Below are positions 50,802-62,188 of a stretch of 64,000 nucleotides of DNA, in pieces. A program made the position numbers and the translations under genes. The stretch is from Utricularia gibba (lineage: Eukaryota; Streptophyta; Magnoliopsida; Lamiales; Lentibulariaceae). How positions within the stretch are numbered: the stretch's first letter is position 1; every line of letters starts with the position of its first letter. Location of the stretch: assembly GCA_002189035.1 (NCBI GenBank), contig NEEC01000021.1, positions 186,001 to 250,000 on the forward strand. The letters run 5' to 3'. The notes under the pieces are model-generated. The model searched no databases, had not been told where the DNA came from, and saw only the letters and a list, made by a program, of their open reading frames with translations.

Positions 50802-50857
50802 CACGTGGAGTGCTGTTAGTGGCTATGGGTTCTTGGAAAGTTTTCATTCTATAAATT
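50802..50857 (+). promoter_or_regulatory. Core promoter: G-box and TATA box
   Basis: ACACGTGG (G-box, CACGTG at 50802-50807) lies 43 bases upstream of TATAAATT at 50850-50857. A pyrimidine patch (CTCGTTTTCTCTTTTGCTC) follows about 30 bases further on, where transcription would start, 63 bases before the ATG at 50920. G-boxes in this position bind bHLH and bZIP factors, so light, stress or abscisic acid control is possible. Confidence 0.55.
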
Positions 50858-50919
50858 ACTCTGCTGTGAGACCCAAAGAGCAATTTGCTCGTTTTCTCTT
50901 TTGCTCAGCGGCTTTCTCC

Positions 50920-51222
50920 ATGGATTGCTACCTCGCCGACCCCTCACTGGGTTACTACTTCACAAACGCCGCTCCCTTCCCGTTCGCTTACGCTATTAGC
51001 TTTCCGGCGACGTACGCTCCCCCTGTTCATTTCCCTCATTACGGCGGCCTACTCGTATCGGTGTCGCCAGTGCATGTCTCTTCGATGGCGTGCTATCAGC
51101 TCCGGCCAGAGCACTACGGTGGAATGCGGCAAGAAGGCCATCATGGTAACAATGGATTCGTAACCGGGGATGCTCAAAGAATCGACGATGCGCTGATACT
51201 GGATGCTGCTGAAGAAAGCTAG
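50920..51222 (+). CDS. Small unrecognised protein, 100 aa
   Basis: ATG at 50920 opens 100 codons with much higher GC than the flanks. The protein starts MDCYLADPSLGYYF and is rich in Tyr, Phe, Pro and Ala in its first half (FPFAYAISFPATYAPPVHF). The second half is polar, with His/Gly (HYGGMRQEGHHGNNGF), and ends in an acidic tail (DDALILDAAEES). No signal peptide or clear membrane segment is seen. A G-box and TATA box stand at the right distance, which favours a real gene; the frame stays open 44 codons upstream, but that part lies in the promoter. It is convergent with the LARP6-type gene. I do not recognise a family. It could be a lineage-specific gene or an exon-like relic. Confidence 0.5.
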   Translation: MDCYLADPSLGYYFTNAAPFPFAYAISFPATYAPPVHFPHYGGLLVSVSPVHVSSMACYQLRPEHYGGMRQEGHHGNNGFVTGDAQRIDDALILDAAEES

Positions 51223-51905
51223 ATGACTGATATGCCTTTGAATACCACCGTTGCTGCAGAGGACAAATAAGAAAAGTTCCTCGTTGTCTGTTTTTGTTTG
51301 TTTTTGTGAACGTCAAGTTGTCCAATGTGGTACACCTTTTCTTCCGTTGAAACAAGATCATGGCGTTTTACTAGAAGCCTTAAATTCCCGTTTGCTACAA
51401 TCTCACAGTTTCCCCTCTTCATGGTTCTGAGAGCGGTTTATGAGTGCCTGCTACTTGGAAATCTTGAACAAAAGTTGAAATCTCGAGAGCTGTAGGTTGT
51501 CATCGTTTTTTTCCTTTGTTCAAAGCTTTCATTACGGAGAATATTCTCCACAACATGACGTTAACCACGACACATTTTAATTGTGATCTCTCTCGTATCT
51601 AACGTCAGGCTGATCAATGGAACAACAAGGGAGGATGATCTTAAAATGAGAGATAGATACATGATGTGTTGATCCCCCTCCTTTTTTATGGCTTTCAGTA
51701 GTTTAACAGTAAGAAGTAACAAGACGCAGTGAAATTTTGGGAAGGGCCCTTTCCATTTCCAAGATCTACAGAAAATCATGTTGCAAAGTCTGATCTACAG
51801 AGGAATGAATCTGAAGTGTATGTTTCACTTGAACTAAAGGAGACTACTCATTCTGTTTTGGCGGGAGAGGGAATCTTGTCATCACTTGCTGCTGTAGCTC
51901 TAGCT

Positions 51906-53754
51906 TCATTGCACCTGTAGGAAGAGAGACTTTCCTCTGCCCATGGTGAAGCCTCTGGTTCCATCTGGCATTCTTGGCCCTTTCGCCATTTGCTTCGACG
52001 GTGATATCTCAACATTTGGGGCGGATGATCCGATTGGAAGGCTGTTTGTTCGCATCGGCTTCCCTCGGATTGGGAGCCAGCCACCCTTCTTCAATCCACG
52101 AGAACTTTCTTCCATCTAGCAAGATGAAACATTGAGAAATCAATGCTTTTTTTTCCCCTTATGTTTATTGGCTTGAAGGCATGCTCATTCACCTCCGTAG
52201 GATCTGTTGAGCTGCGGAGTAAGGCATGCTCGCGGAGTTGTTGATGTTCGGTGCTTTCATCTTCATCCATGTATCCTTCAAGGGCCTTCCTGTTCTTCAT
52301 CAAGTTCTTCGACTGCGTCCATGGAGATGGATCTGGCTTTCTAAGTGAAAGCAAAGGAGGGAAAAGAAATGCTTGTGTGCATCTTTTACTTACGCTACGC
52401 TTTAGCATGACTCGAACCCGCATTCCCCTTCGCCAGTTTTGTTCATCACTTAGCTGCTCAGCCTGAAGAGCAGAAGAATCATTCGAACGAGGGAGGCTCC
52501 AATCAATAGTTCAAGCAGAAGAATCATTCGAAAGAGCAGAGAAACATACGGCTTTTTCAGCAGATTCAGCCTTTTCATACTCCACCAAGGCATGGAGCTT
52601 CAGCCAAAGAACAGTTTATAAGCTTATGCAAGAAGAAGGAAACCAAGACATCAAGGAGTCTCCTGTTACCTTGTTACTGATTACTATGTCACTTCTGCAG
52701 GCACGAGACGTATTTTGTTCTTGCGGTTGGCAAATGCAGATCGATTTCACCCTGAACACACGGTATGAACAAACATGCCAAAAGATACAAAAATGAAGAA
52801 GCAAAAGCAAGGATGACTTCTACTTTCCAACCACACTGAACAGCTTCTCAATGTTGTCATGGGAGTGATCGTCAGGTAAATTTTCTCCAATAACTGTTCT
52901 CATCTGTATGAAAGTGTGCAATCACATGCTTCAGCTCACATGAGCAAATGCTTAAAAATGTTTGTGATTCAGAAACTCTCAAGACCCTGAGATCACCTGT
53001 AGCTCTTCCTTGTGTTTATCAGTGAAGGGTTGCCTACGCCTTACCTTCTTACCATCATTGCTCACCACCTATCAATACACACATTCAGTAGACGACCATT
53101 GAAATCTCAAATCTGTCTCAACAAAATGTGCATGAAACTAAAAGATGTACCAAATTTGAAGAAGCCATGAGAGCTCCAGCCACCATCTGATTACTCACGT
53201 TGAGGGACCTCAGTGTCTTCGCTGTGGTAACGAAATTAATGGGAACTGGAGAAAAGAATACCCCATGATTCGAATCAAGTGAAGAATTAACCAAAGGATT
53301 CTACTGTCTTACCGAAACCTTCAGGATCCTTTATGACGTGTTTGGAGAGGGATTCATTGGCCAACAAGCTCAGATCGCTGAACAAGTACTCTGCCTGATC
53401 ATATCAGATTGTTTGGACTAAGAACAGGAGAACCAAACATATCCGGACGTCTCTAATCCGAAGAAGAGCAGAAACCTGTTGGATGATCTTGGATTTGAGT
53501 TCCTCGTTTTCCTTGAGATGAAGATTTTGATGTGGGATGCTCATGGCCATCATGGGCGGGAAAATTCGCTCCTGATCGTAAAACCAATTCCCGCTGCAAT
53601 CATGGGGGTACTGAAAGCAGGGATATAAATATTCCGGCAATTGGAGACGGGCCTGGGCGTGGTGGCGCGGGATGAACTCCGGCGCTGAGGCGTTGAGTTT
53701 GACGGCATTCTCTGAGGATGACCTGTCGTCTCGTTTCCGAGTGGCCTGCGCCAT
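51906..53754 (-). CDS. LARP6: La-related protein 6 type, with PAM2 motif
   Basis: Ten exons on the minus strand: 53754-53476, 53394-53313, 53245-53151, 53068-52997, 52903-52824, 52751-52670, 52597-52550, 52462-52394, 52336-52193, 52115-51906. Phases fit throughout and give 386 aa. Residues 19-30 are KLNASAPEFIPR, a PAM2 motif that binds the MLLE domain of poly(A)-binding protein. The La motif is at about 84-170 (AEYLFSDLSLLANESLSKHV, PEGFVPINFV, LVVSNDGKKVRR). An RRM follows (RTVIGENLPDDHSHDNIEKL, KVKSICIC, LHALVEYEKAESAEKA) and ends in EQNWRRGMRVRVMLKR. The C-terminus has KGPRMPDGTRGFTMGRGK, a SUZ-C-like block typical of LARP6. Plant LARP6B/C have PAM2 and act in mRNA translation and stability. 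The acceptor chosen for exon 9 (AAAG at 52337-52340) is the one that restores the family frame; a more upstream AG would truncate the protein. Confidence 0.93.
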
Positions 53755-54127
53755 TGCACAAGTCCTTGAGGAAGAAGAGAAAGATGGCAGTTGCAGGATG
53801 GAGTTTGCTTCTTCTTTATTTTTTGTTTTGTGTTTTGCAGTGGTGAAGGAAGTTTACTCAACTGAACCAGATCGAATCTTGTGGGAGGGGATGCGTTTGG
53901 TGCGCTTCTACGTCCTCAATCCTCGCAAACACACACAAATTCTTTCAATTGTGGATGGATCCACAAACAAACTCCTTTTTCAATGGAACCGTAATTGCCT
54001 ACATCCACTTCAAACACAACAAAACCATTCCACTTGAGCATTTTTTAAATAAACAAATATCCGTTTTGCATCCAACAAAGTAGAGGAGAAGATGGGGATT
54101 GCAAAAACACAACAGAAGAGATATAAA

Positions 54128-54200
54128 TGGAGGTGCGGGGAATCGAACCCCGTGCCTCTCGCATGCGAAGCGAGCGCTCTACCATATGAGCTACACCCCC
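54128..54200 (-). tRNA. tRNA-Ala (anticodon CGC)
   Basis: 73 bases fold as a standard cloverleaf on the minus strand. The acceptor stem GGGGGTG pairs with CACCTCC including the G3-U70 pair that marks alanine tRNAs. The D arm has GCTC...GAGC, the anticodon stem is CTCGC/GCGAG with loop TTCGCAT (anticodon CGC), and the T arm is CGGGG TTCGATT CCCCG. The discriminator is A, with no encoded CCA. The internal A and B boxes are intact. There is no intron. Confidence 0.97.
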
Positions 54201-54477
54201 AAGTTAATGCATTTTTCCCATCATTAGATATCATTTTTATTAAATCGCTGATAAGATACTCGCCTGAATCATCAAACTGGAACACAACACAATAGATAAA
54301 GACAAGCTTATGTGCTCATGCTCAGTTAGATCCTCTGAACATCGTAGTCTCTCTTTAGTGGAGAAGTTTCTTGCTCCATATTAGTGTTGAACAGCTGATT
54401 TAAAACCAAAAAATAGTTCCCTGAAGGGTGCGGTGCAGGATGGGCAACAGCATCTGCAGGTGTTTATTACACAAACC

Positions 54478-56036
54478 TCATAAGTTGATCTGACGCAGGT
54501 AGGATGATCTCCGAGCCTCCACAAAATTCTTCACATCTGAGGCATCGCCTTGTAGGACAATGTTGCCTTCTTCCATGTAAACCGCACCATCTGCATGCTC
54601 TAATTCTTCCATGCGATGTGTGACCCATAGTGCCGTAGTAGTCCCCTGTGAACTCGCAAGACAGCTTTTAACCGCCTTTATAACACCTACCTGCGCACCA
54701 CCGCACCAATCTTCTTTTAATACAACCAACCAGACATTAGCAGAAAACTATGATATAGGAAAAAAAAGGTAAGCAGTTCAATTAGAGACCTGAAGATCCA
54801 TGGCTAATTGAAAGTGTTGAATATATAGGAGGGAGTTTGGTAAGTAGGGAAAAGATTGCCCCCAAATATGCACGTAAGGCAGAAGACTTGTTGAGAAAAC
54901 ATAACCTCATCATTTGATAAAGTACCCTTAATCTTTTTAGACTGCCATCTTTATTTCTAGGTACTGAAGTGGAAAGGAAGCCCACAGTTTTTCAATAGAA
55001 TTTCATTAGATCATTCTCATACAATGTAAAGATTACAGAAGCTACGACTAAGAGGGTGCCAAGTAAACCTGGTCAGTTTCATCTAGGAATGAGGTGAGTT
55101 CATCCAGTAACAGTACTTTGCATGCTTCTGCCAGAGCCCCAGCGATTGCGACCCTTTGCTTCTGCCCACCACTTAGAGTTTGAACCGGCCTCTAGAACAG
55201 GATTTCATAGGATGTTCAGGACTTATTAAAGATAAAAATGTAGTTTCTGCAAGAAATTCAGTTTAGGTTGGCATACATGCAAGTAGTCAAGCATACCCAC
55301 TGCATCTAGTGCTTCAGACACCCTCCATGTAATTTCATCATCTCTTAAATTGGACTTCCAAGGCCAAATGCCACATCTGCCTCCACTGTAGGCATAACAA
55401 CCTGAGGAGATTATGGAGGTGGTGTCATCCAAATGACTCATCAAGAAGTTACCATAAAATGCAGGAAACTGAATCCACCTGATGATCAGGATTTTGAAAT
55501 ACAAAACTCCGAGGCTTCTTCACTCGCAGATAGCCACCACTTGGTTTCAGCAAACCTCCAAAAATCTACAATATTCACTGAAAACATAATTCTGTCTGGC
55601 CAAAAGTGCACAGAAGAAATCTATCAATACCTAAATCCAAGAGTCAACTGAATAACCGAACAACAGAAAGAGCACAAGGATATTAGACTATTACAGCCAG
55701 TCATGGAAGTAGCAGCTATATTTCATGAAATCTCAGGCGTCAATCTACCAATCTACTCGTTCAGTGAAAGGATACCTTTAAGAGCGTCGTTTTTCCGCAG
55801 CCGTTGGGGCCAAGGAGCATCCACAACTGTCCTGAAGGGACGACGATCGAGCAGTCATTCAGAATCCGAAGAGCCTTTCCGTGCTTATCTTTGATTGCAT
55901 AACGGAGATTCCTGCACTCCAGAGCAACTCCATCGGAACCTATTGTAGAGGCGCCGTCATTTCCGACTGACGAGTGACACCACCACCGAGGAAGCCGCAC
56001 CGTCGATGAAGTGGAGAGTACGGCGGCGGAATGCAT
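54478..56036 (-). CDS. ABCI10: ABC transporter ATPase, ABCI10 type, with a frameshift
   Basis: Five exons: 56036-55776, 55565-55479, 55401-55277, 55191-55069, 54690-54478. Exon 1 starts with a Ser/Thr/Arg-rich leader ([19 protein letters not shown]) that fits a plastid transit peptide, then the Walker [10 protein letters not shown]. Exon 2 carries the Q-loop FQNPDHQ. Exon 4 has the signature LSGGQKQR and Walker [13 protein letters not shown]. Exon 5 has the H-loop WVTHRMEEL and ends at [11 protein letters not shown]. The expected length is about 269 aa, like plant ABCI10 proteins, the ATPase of an ECF-like complex in plastids. In exon 3 one base is missing near 55354-55360: FGLG is followed in the next frame by KSNLRDDEI, and the direct reading hits TAA at 55345-55347 after about 134 aa. 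It is either a pseudogene, an allele, or a sequence error; all splice sites are intact. An upstream in-frame ATG at 56111 would read through a poly-Phe tract from the A run at 56055-56077 and is unlikely. Confidence 0.9.
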
Positions 56037-56242
56037 TCCGCGAGGGAGACCATCAAAAAAAAAAAAAAAAAAAAAAACAGCAAAGAAATCGTTGGCTGTT
56101 CCGCCCCACAAGAAACGGCAATAAGAAAATCGGGGAATTACTATTAATAATAGAAGAACATGACTAAAATCATTAATAAATTAATATAAAATATATATGA
56201 TATTAACTAAATTTTTATATGAAAGTAATCCTTAATTCTTGT

Positions 56243-56655
56243 AATACTTGGTTTAATTATTTTACATATATAATTTTATAAATTTGAAAATAATTATATT
56301 ATATGACTAGAAATCTTTAATTTAAGTGTACGTAATCTTTTTATTACATAATTTGATTTTCAAAAAGATATGCAATAAAGTAAGAGAGAGTAGGGCGTAC
56401 ATACATTCACTGCAATTTGATAAATTGGAAACTTATTTTTTAATTTTATATATACAATACTTGGTTTAATTATTTTACATATATAATTTTATAAATTTGA
56501 AAATAATTATATTATATGACTAGAAATCTTTAGTTCAAGTGTGCTCAATCTTTTTATTACATAATTTGATTTTCAAAAAGATGTGCAGCAGAGTAAGAGA
56601 GAGGAGAACGTGCATACTTTCACTACAATTTGAAAGATTGGAAACTTATTTTGTT
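56243..56655 (+). repeat. Tandem duplication, two copies of about 213 bp
   Basis: 56243-56455 and 56456-56655 are near-identical ('aatacttggtttaattattt', 'atgactagaaatcttta', 'gattttcaaaaagat', 'gaaacttatttt'), with point differences scattered through them. No coding content. Confidence 0.92.
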
Positions 56656-58271
56656 GTTAAAAAATAATTGTAACTCTTTGATTATAATAAGAATAATTTT
56701 CAAACAACAATAAACTATATAAATGAATTAAGAATAAGTTACGATATTAAGATAAAGAGTGAGACAAGTTTTGGTTTTGATTAATATTGGAACGCTGTCT
56801 CGGCCACGAGCCATTTGATTCATATAAGAAAGGATAGAATGCCTTTCTTATGTTGGTTTCGTACTCATTTTTGTCATATTTCTTATTCACTACAACACAT
56901 ATGCATTAGTATACAATGATACGATTCGTCCAAATTTTGTATAATTTTCTGGATACTTGAGTTTTATGTTTTTTTCTAGTTTTTCAAGTAATGAATGAAG
57001 TTTTGCTATAAAATTATTATTCTATGAAATGTCTCTTATATTTTAATTTCACTTTTGGTTCAATTTATCTTCATTGCGTGGAAATCATTCAATCTATTTA
57101 CATTTTCGATATATTTATCATTATTTTTAGCCACCAAAATAAAATTTGTGAAATACATCATTTTCTATTTTCGATTTAAAAAATACATTTTTTACATACT
57201 AATTTTGTTTAAAAAATGTAATTAACGATAAAAAATGCTTAGATACTTAGATAGAACCATGTGTATGACTTAGTTATGGACAATTATTATTTCTATGGTA
57301 GATGACTGAAAATCAAACTATGTTTCTATTCCCATTTGATTAAATGATTTTGAAATTCTTCATTCACTCACATACTATCTTTACTCTCAATTCAGCTTTT
57401 TTGAAAGAAGTTCTTGTGCATAATCACTATGTTGAAGGTTTCCGTTGATGTATTCTTTGATAAAAATATCGTGGGAGATCAATACTTGAATTTCGTAATA
57501 TATGATTGTGAGACTATAAATCACTTCTGATGAAACTTACAGTTTTACTAGAACAATTTATCAAGATTTTATTACGTAAAATAAATATAATTTTAAATTT
57601 TCGTGTTGTTCGTATGAAATACAAGTTTTATGATGTCAACACTCACAACTTTAACTTCTTACCAACTTCGAATGAATTCAGAATATAGTATGCCTTGAAT
57701 CATTTCAACTCATAATATCATGTGAACTTATATATTTTAGATTATAGCATGAATCAGGATACTTCTTCGAGTTATGTCAATGACTACAATATTATTAGAA
57801 TTGATTTTGTATTAATTTTTCATGTAGTAAAACCACAAATATTGTATAACCTTAATATAAATATTAATTTTTTAATACATAATGGTGTACATATTTATTA
57901 TATAATTATGTAATATTTTATTAATACATACATTTCATTAGATTAATAGTCAAGCTATCACTATATTAGCATACGTCATGTTAATATAGTGATTAATTAT
58001 AGTTGGAAATTGGTTTGAATGAAAATAGTTGGAGTTAAAATAAAAAAAAATATTAATTTATTATATGAAGTTAGGTATTTTTAAGAATTTTACTTTACAT
58101 ATTTTCTTAATAATTTTTTATAAATAATATTCAATGACTCTACAATTAATTCTAGATCAATAATATTTCGATTCAAAATACTACCAAAATTTGTACAACT
58201 TACTCCCATCGCCTTACACACAACAAGATTTTGACTTGTTTCAATTTTAATAGCCACTGGACCGTACAACG
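56656..58271. other. AT-rich intergenic sequence
   Basis: No gene, RNA or bounded element is recognised. Confidence 0.55.
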
Positions 58272-58614
58272 TATATCATTCACACTCACATGCTTCCGGT
58301 GATTATGATGTGCATGTGCAATCGTTTGAATCTCATTATAAAGGCATTACCTCGGCCTATGACCCATGGAGCCTCTTTCATGAGGAATTTCTGGAATAAG
58401 ATAACAACGATGATTCGGATTATATTGCAAATACTACTGGGAGTGACTCCAATGATAAATTCAACCCGATATCAGAGAAAGTGGCTATGGCAGCAGCCGT
58501 GTTGCACAATAGAGACATAGATGTTGCGCTCTGTATTGGGGAAGATGACAATGATGTAATCCTTGATGACTTGGAAGAAGGTACTTCCACAGATTATTAC
58601 GATCGAATCTCATA
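58272..58614 (+). pseudogene. Coding-like remnant, acidic protein, function unknown
   Basis: One frame has clear coding character for about 114 codons with one internal stop: SFESHYKGITSAYDPWSLF, then after the stop DNNDDSDYIANTTGSDSNDK, AMAAAVLHNRDIDVALCIG and EDDNDVILDDLEEG. The Asp/Asn-rich composition resembles linkers in plant MULE transposases, but no catalytic motif is present and I do not recognise the family. It is followed closely by a probable transposon insertion at 58721. Confidence 0.35.
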
Positions 58615-58720
58615 GATAGATACACAACAGGCAGAGGAGATGCATCTACATGAAAGTATACATTTTAATAATAGATAAAGTATTATAGATGCAGTGGTGA
58701 GATATCATATCTAAATGGCA

Positions 58721-59890
58721 TAGAATCAGACACGGATCAGGCCCACATAGATACAGATCCACCTGACTCGATTTATGGTCAACAAGTCATCATAGGTTGA
58801 ACCCTAATAGGTTGACCCTTAATTCAACCCGGATACGGATCAATCTGGGTATATATTAATTTATATAATAAATATAAATCAAACCTTTGACTGTTATGTT
58901 TCAAAAATAAAAATATTATCAATTAAACAATAGATGTCATTTGTACTCAATCCATATCGTTATTGATAATTTTAATACTTTTACATATTAGTCAAAACAA
59001 AATAAAACAAACCAATTAATTTAAAATTATAGTTTTATGACTTATTTCATAGGACTTATTTAATACTTTTATTTTGAATTTTGTATTTTTTTAACAAAAC
59101 ATTATTCAGTTATTAAAAAATTGAAAATGACACACATATTAGAAGATTTCCTAGGACTTTCATAAAAAATAATATAGAATAATTTTATATTAATATCACT
59201 TATATAATTTTTAATTTGATAGGAGCCCAACACATGAATGTGATTTATACATAACTAACTCATGTCCATGTGTTGAACTCCTACTAAATTATTTATTTTG
59301 TAGGTATCGTTAATATAAAATAATTTTATATTATTTTTTTGTGAAATTATCCTACGAAATTCAATTTCAAATATTTGAAAATTTCAAACAATTATTTATA
59401 TATATCCAAGTATAAAAATAGTTATTTATATTATATTTGACTATATTAATAATTTCAAATAAATGTATATTTTTTTGACCTATTTGTCATTGTTGATATA
59501 TTTGTCATAATTTTCATATTACTTTCAACCTAATAGATGAAATGAATGATTGTAGAAAAAATTACTATAAAATCCCATGTGAAGAACAAAAACCTTAGAT
59601 CTATTGAAAAAAATTGCAAAGTAAACTAAATGTATGGTAAATATAAAGTGTTATAACACGTTTAGTATGGAGATAAAAGAAAAGTATTGCGTGAATAGAG
59701 TGAAATTGGAGAACAAAGTGAGGAATAAAAAAAATTAGGGTTTTAACCCCTTGATCCGGTGGATCGACTCATACCCGTCAAACTATGAGGCGACTCGTAC
59801 CCATTATACATAAGTACGAGTCGCAAGATGGGTCATCGATGGGTCAACCCACTGGGTTAGCGAGTTGACCCAAAACCATACCCGCCTCTA
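58721..59890. mobile_element. Possible non-autonomous hAT element
   Basis: The right end, read inward, is TAGAGGCGGGTATGG and the left is TAGAATCAGACACGG (9 of 15 match). Flanking 8-mers AAATGGCA (58713-58720) and TGGTGGCA (59891-59898) share the last five bases. Both end regions contain 'gggtcaac', 'gggttgaccc' and 'ggatc' phrases in opposite orientation, common in plant hAT-derived short elements. The 1 kb interior is AT-rich with no coding. Confidence 0.45.
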
Positions 59891-59898
59891 TGGTGGCA

Positions 59899-62188
59899 TA
59901 ACAAGAGTTCAACGTGTATAAGAGTAACAAAGAATTATTATGTTTTTTATTGACAAATAGCAAATATCAGTCGTAATTTTCCATTTGATTTGCACAAGGG
60001 CCTAGCCAAAAGACGAACACTTGGAGAATTACAATACTGGTGGAGCCACATATCTGCAATGTGACTGATTTACTAGGAGCCGATCATCACGCTAACCTAT
60101 CAATTAGATTCATCGCCCCTTGGTTGAAACCATACTTGAAAGTCATGTTGACCATCAAAGGGGTGTAGTCAATTATCAGAGACAAAGTGGAGATACGAGG
60201 TTAGCAAGTGGTATCTAGAAGATGTTTGTCATAAAAACTCAGAAATTATGATCGACTGAGGTGATGATGCACACGCTAGTCAAGGTCCATGTTTTCTGAG
60301 AAGGATTTTTTAGGCATTCGACTTTGAGATAAAACTTTTGTGTTGTGTGTCAAAGTCACACACTTTAGGATTTCTTGTGTTGTGTATCGATGCCACACAC
60401 TTGTATGGTTGCTGTGACTACAAACTACTTGTTGTGATTGCTGTTGACAGGAGCAACAAGATTTGTCATGTCACTTACACCTTTGTAAGAAGCGAAGGCG
60501 AGGAGGATTAGATGTGGTTTTCAAGGTTGTTGAAAATACATATCGTCCAAAATAGAGAAGGAGTGTGTATCGTAAGTGATCGTGTTGCGATCATATTAAC
60601 AACATACATGAATTACTTGGAATAGTTTTCTCATTATGACATGAGATAACGTTTGATCCTCCATACTATCAAACTTTTATAATATCCAAGAAAATTCTAG
60701 GATACCTTCAAGAAAGTAAGAGAATATTTTGAGAAATACTGAGCAACAACAATAAGGAGATATAGAGAGGGCATATCTTTTAGGAGGGTGGTGGAGGAAG
60801 CATATCGAGGAGAAGCGAGAGTGTTGCAATTCCTTCAATGCATTGTGTATAATGCTCATAACTAGGTGCCAAATATCGTAGAGGAGACCTCACACTCATC
60901 TCAATCTCAAAGAGAGCACGTTATGCACGGAGAGTATGCCTACAAGATTTGGAACATAGACCATTATCCTTATAGTTATGCATAGATGGTAAAAATAAAA
61001 TATCCATTATATTGTTTTTCCTATGATTTAAATGCATGTATTATGTACAGACACTTCATAAATTTCGTATCAATCCAAGAACTTGGATCTCGATATACTA
61101 CCTTACAACCAAACATGTTAATATGTATTAAGATAGCATTAATCCAATAAAAAATGAGAGTGAATAGATACCTATACCCTTCTAGCGCCTAGTTGACTTG
61201 ACACGTAAACGAGTCACTATCGGCCAAACACAATCAACGAGGCACAAGGGGCCGTCAAATTTTCAGCATTGAGCATCGAGACATGAAGCCCCATCTGGCA
61301 TTACCCGCAGCTAGTCAATGCAATAACATGGACAGATAGATTCACAAAACAACACACCAAGGCATTCAAGAAGACAATAGATGCAAGTTAGGGATCGAGC
61401 CTAATTGATTTGAATACTCCTCCTTCTCCAAGTTAGGACTATGCATGTGCCCTTGTTCAAATAATTTTCGGCATATCCAATCACTTCTTATAGTGGGGTG
61501 CCACATTCTAGGATAAGAATGGCATTAATACAAACATTGACATCTAGAGGAACAAGGGTTTCATGAAACTTATCAAGAATAAAATAATCAATGTATTTAA
61601 GAAGAATTAGATGTTTCAATACCATCTAAAATATAATTTGATACTCCATTCAATTTTTAAAACATTGATTTTGAGTTAAATGGACAATTCACTTCCAATC
61701 GATACAAAAACACTACTTTATATTGACCTAAAATAAAACAAAAATTAAAAAAAAACAGAAATACATGAAAATGTATTTTTCCAATTTTTCTCTAAAAAAT
61801 ATATTTTATAAACCAAAAATATAAAATGATATATTTCACCAACTCGACCCTTAAAACTCTATTTAAGTTACCCTTGCAAGCTTTACAAAGTTAAGAAACT
61901 TATATCTGACCCTCCTCGTGTTTGATTTGTGTACCACAAACAAGAAAATATGATGGTGAGGTAATTTTCAAACCGCAACCGAACATGGGCCAGCCAGTAT
62001 AGGTATAGCACCACCACACGTCATAACGGAATACCTATTTCCATCAAGACATCTGTCTCTGTGTGTCTGATACAACGGCCGTGATACTTTCACTCAGTCA
62101 AAAAAATGGCTTGGCCAATCATAATGGATTTGCAACCTGGTTGAGGCTCAATTCCATAAAAGAATAGATAGATACTGTACTCTACGCC
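59899..62188. other. Intergenic region; no genes recognised
   Basis: About 60000-60960 is less AT-rich than its surroundings and has scattered short coding-like runs in several frames, but no motif I can name. The last part includes the 3' flank of the kinase gene. Confidence 0.45.

Noticed and set aside
53672-54037. 121-codon plus-strand frame
   Set aside because: Antisense to LARP6 exon 1 and its upstream region; no independent support.
54010-54295. Open frames spanning the tRNA gene on both strands
   Set aside because: They read through the tRNA-Ala gene and have no protein motif.
60000-60960. Possible eroded gene
   Set aside because: Coding-like runs are short, in changing frames, and match no motif I can name.
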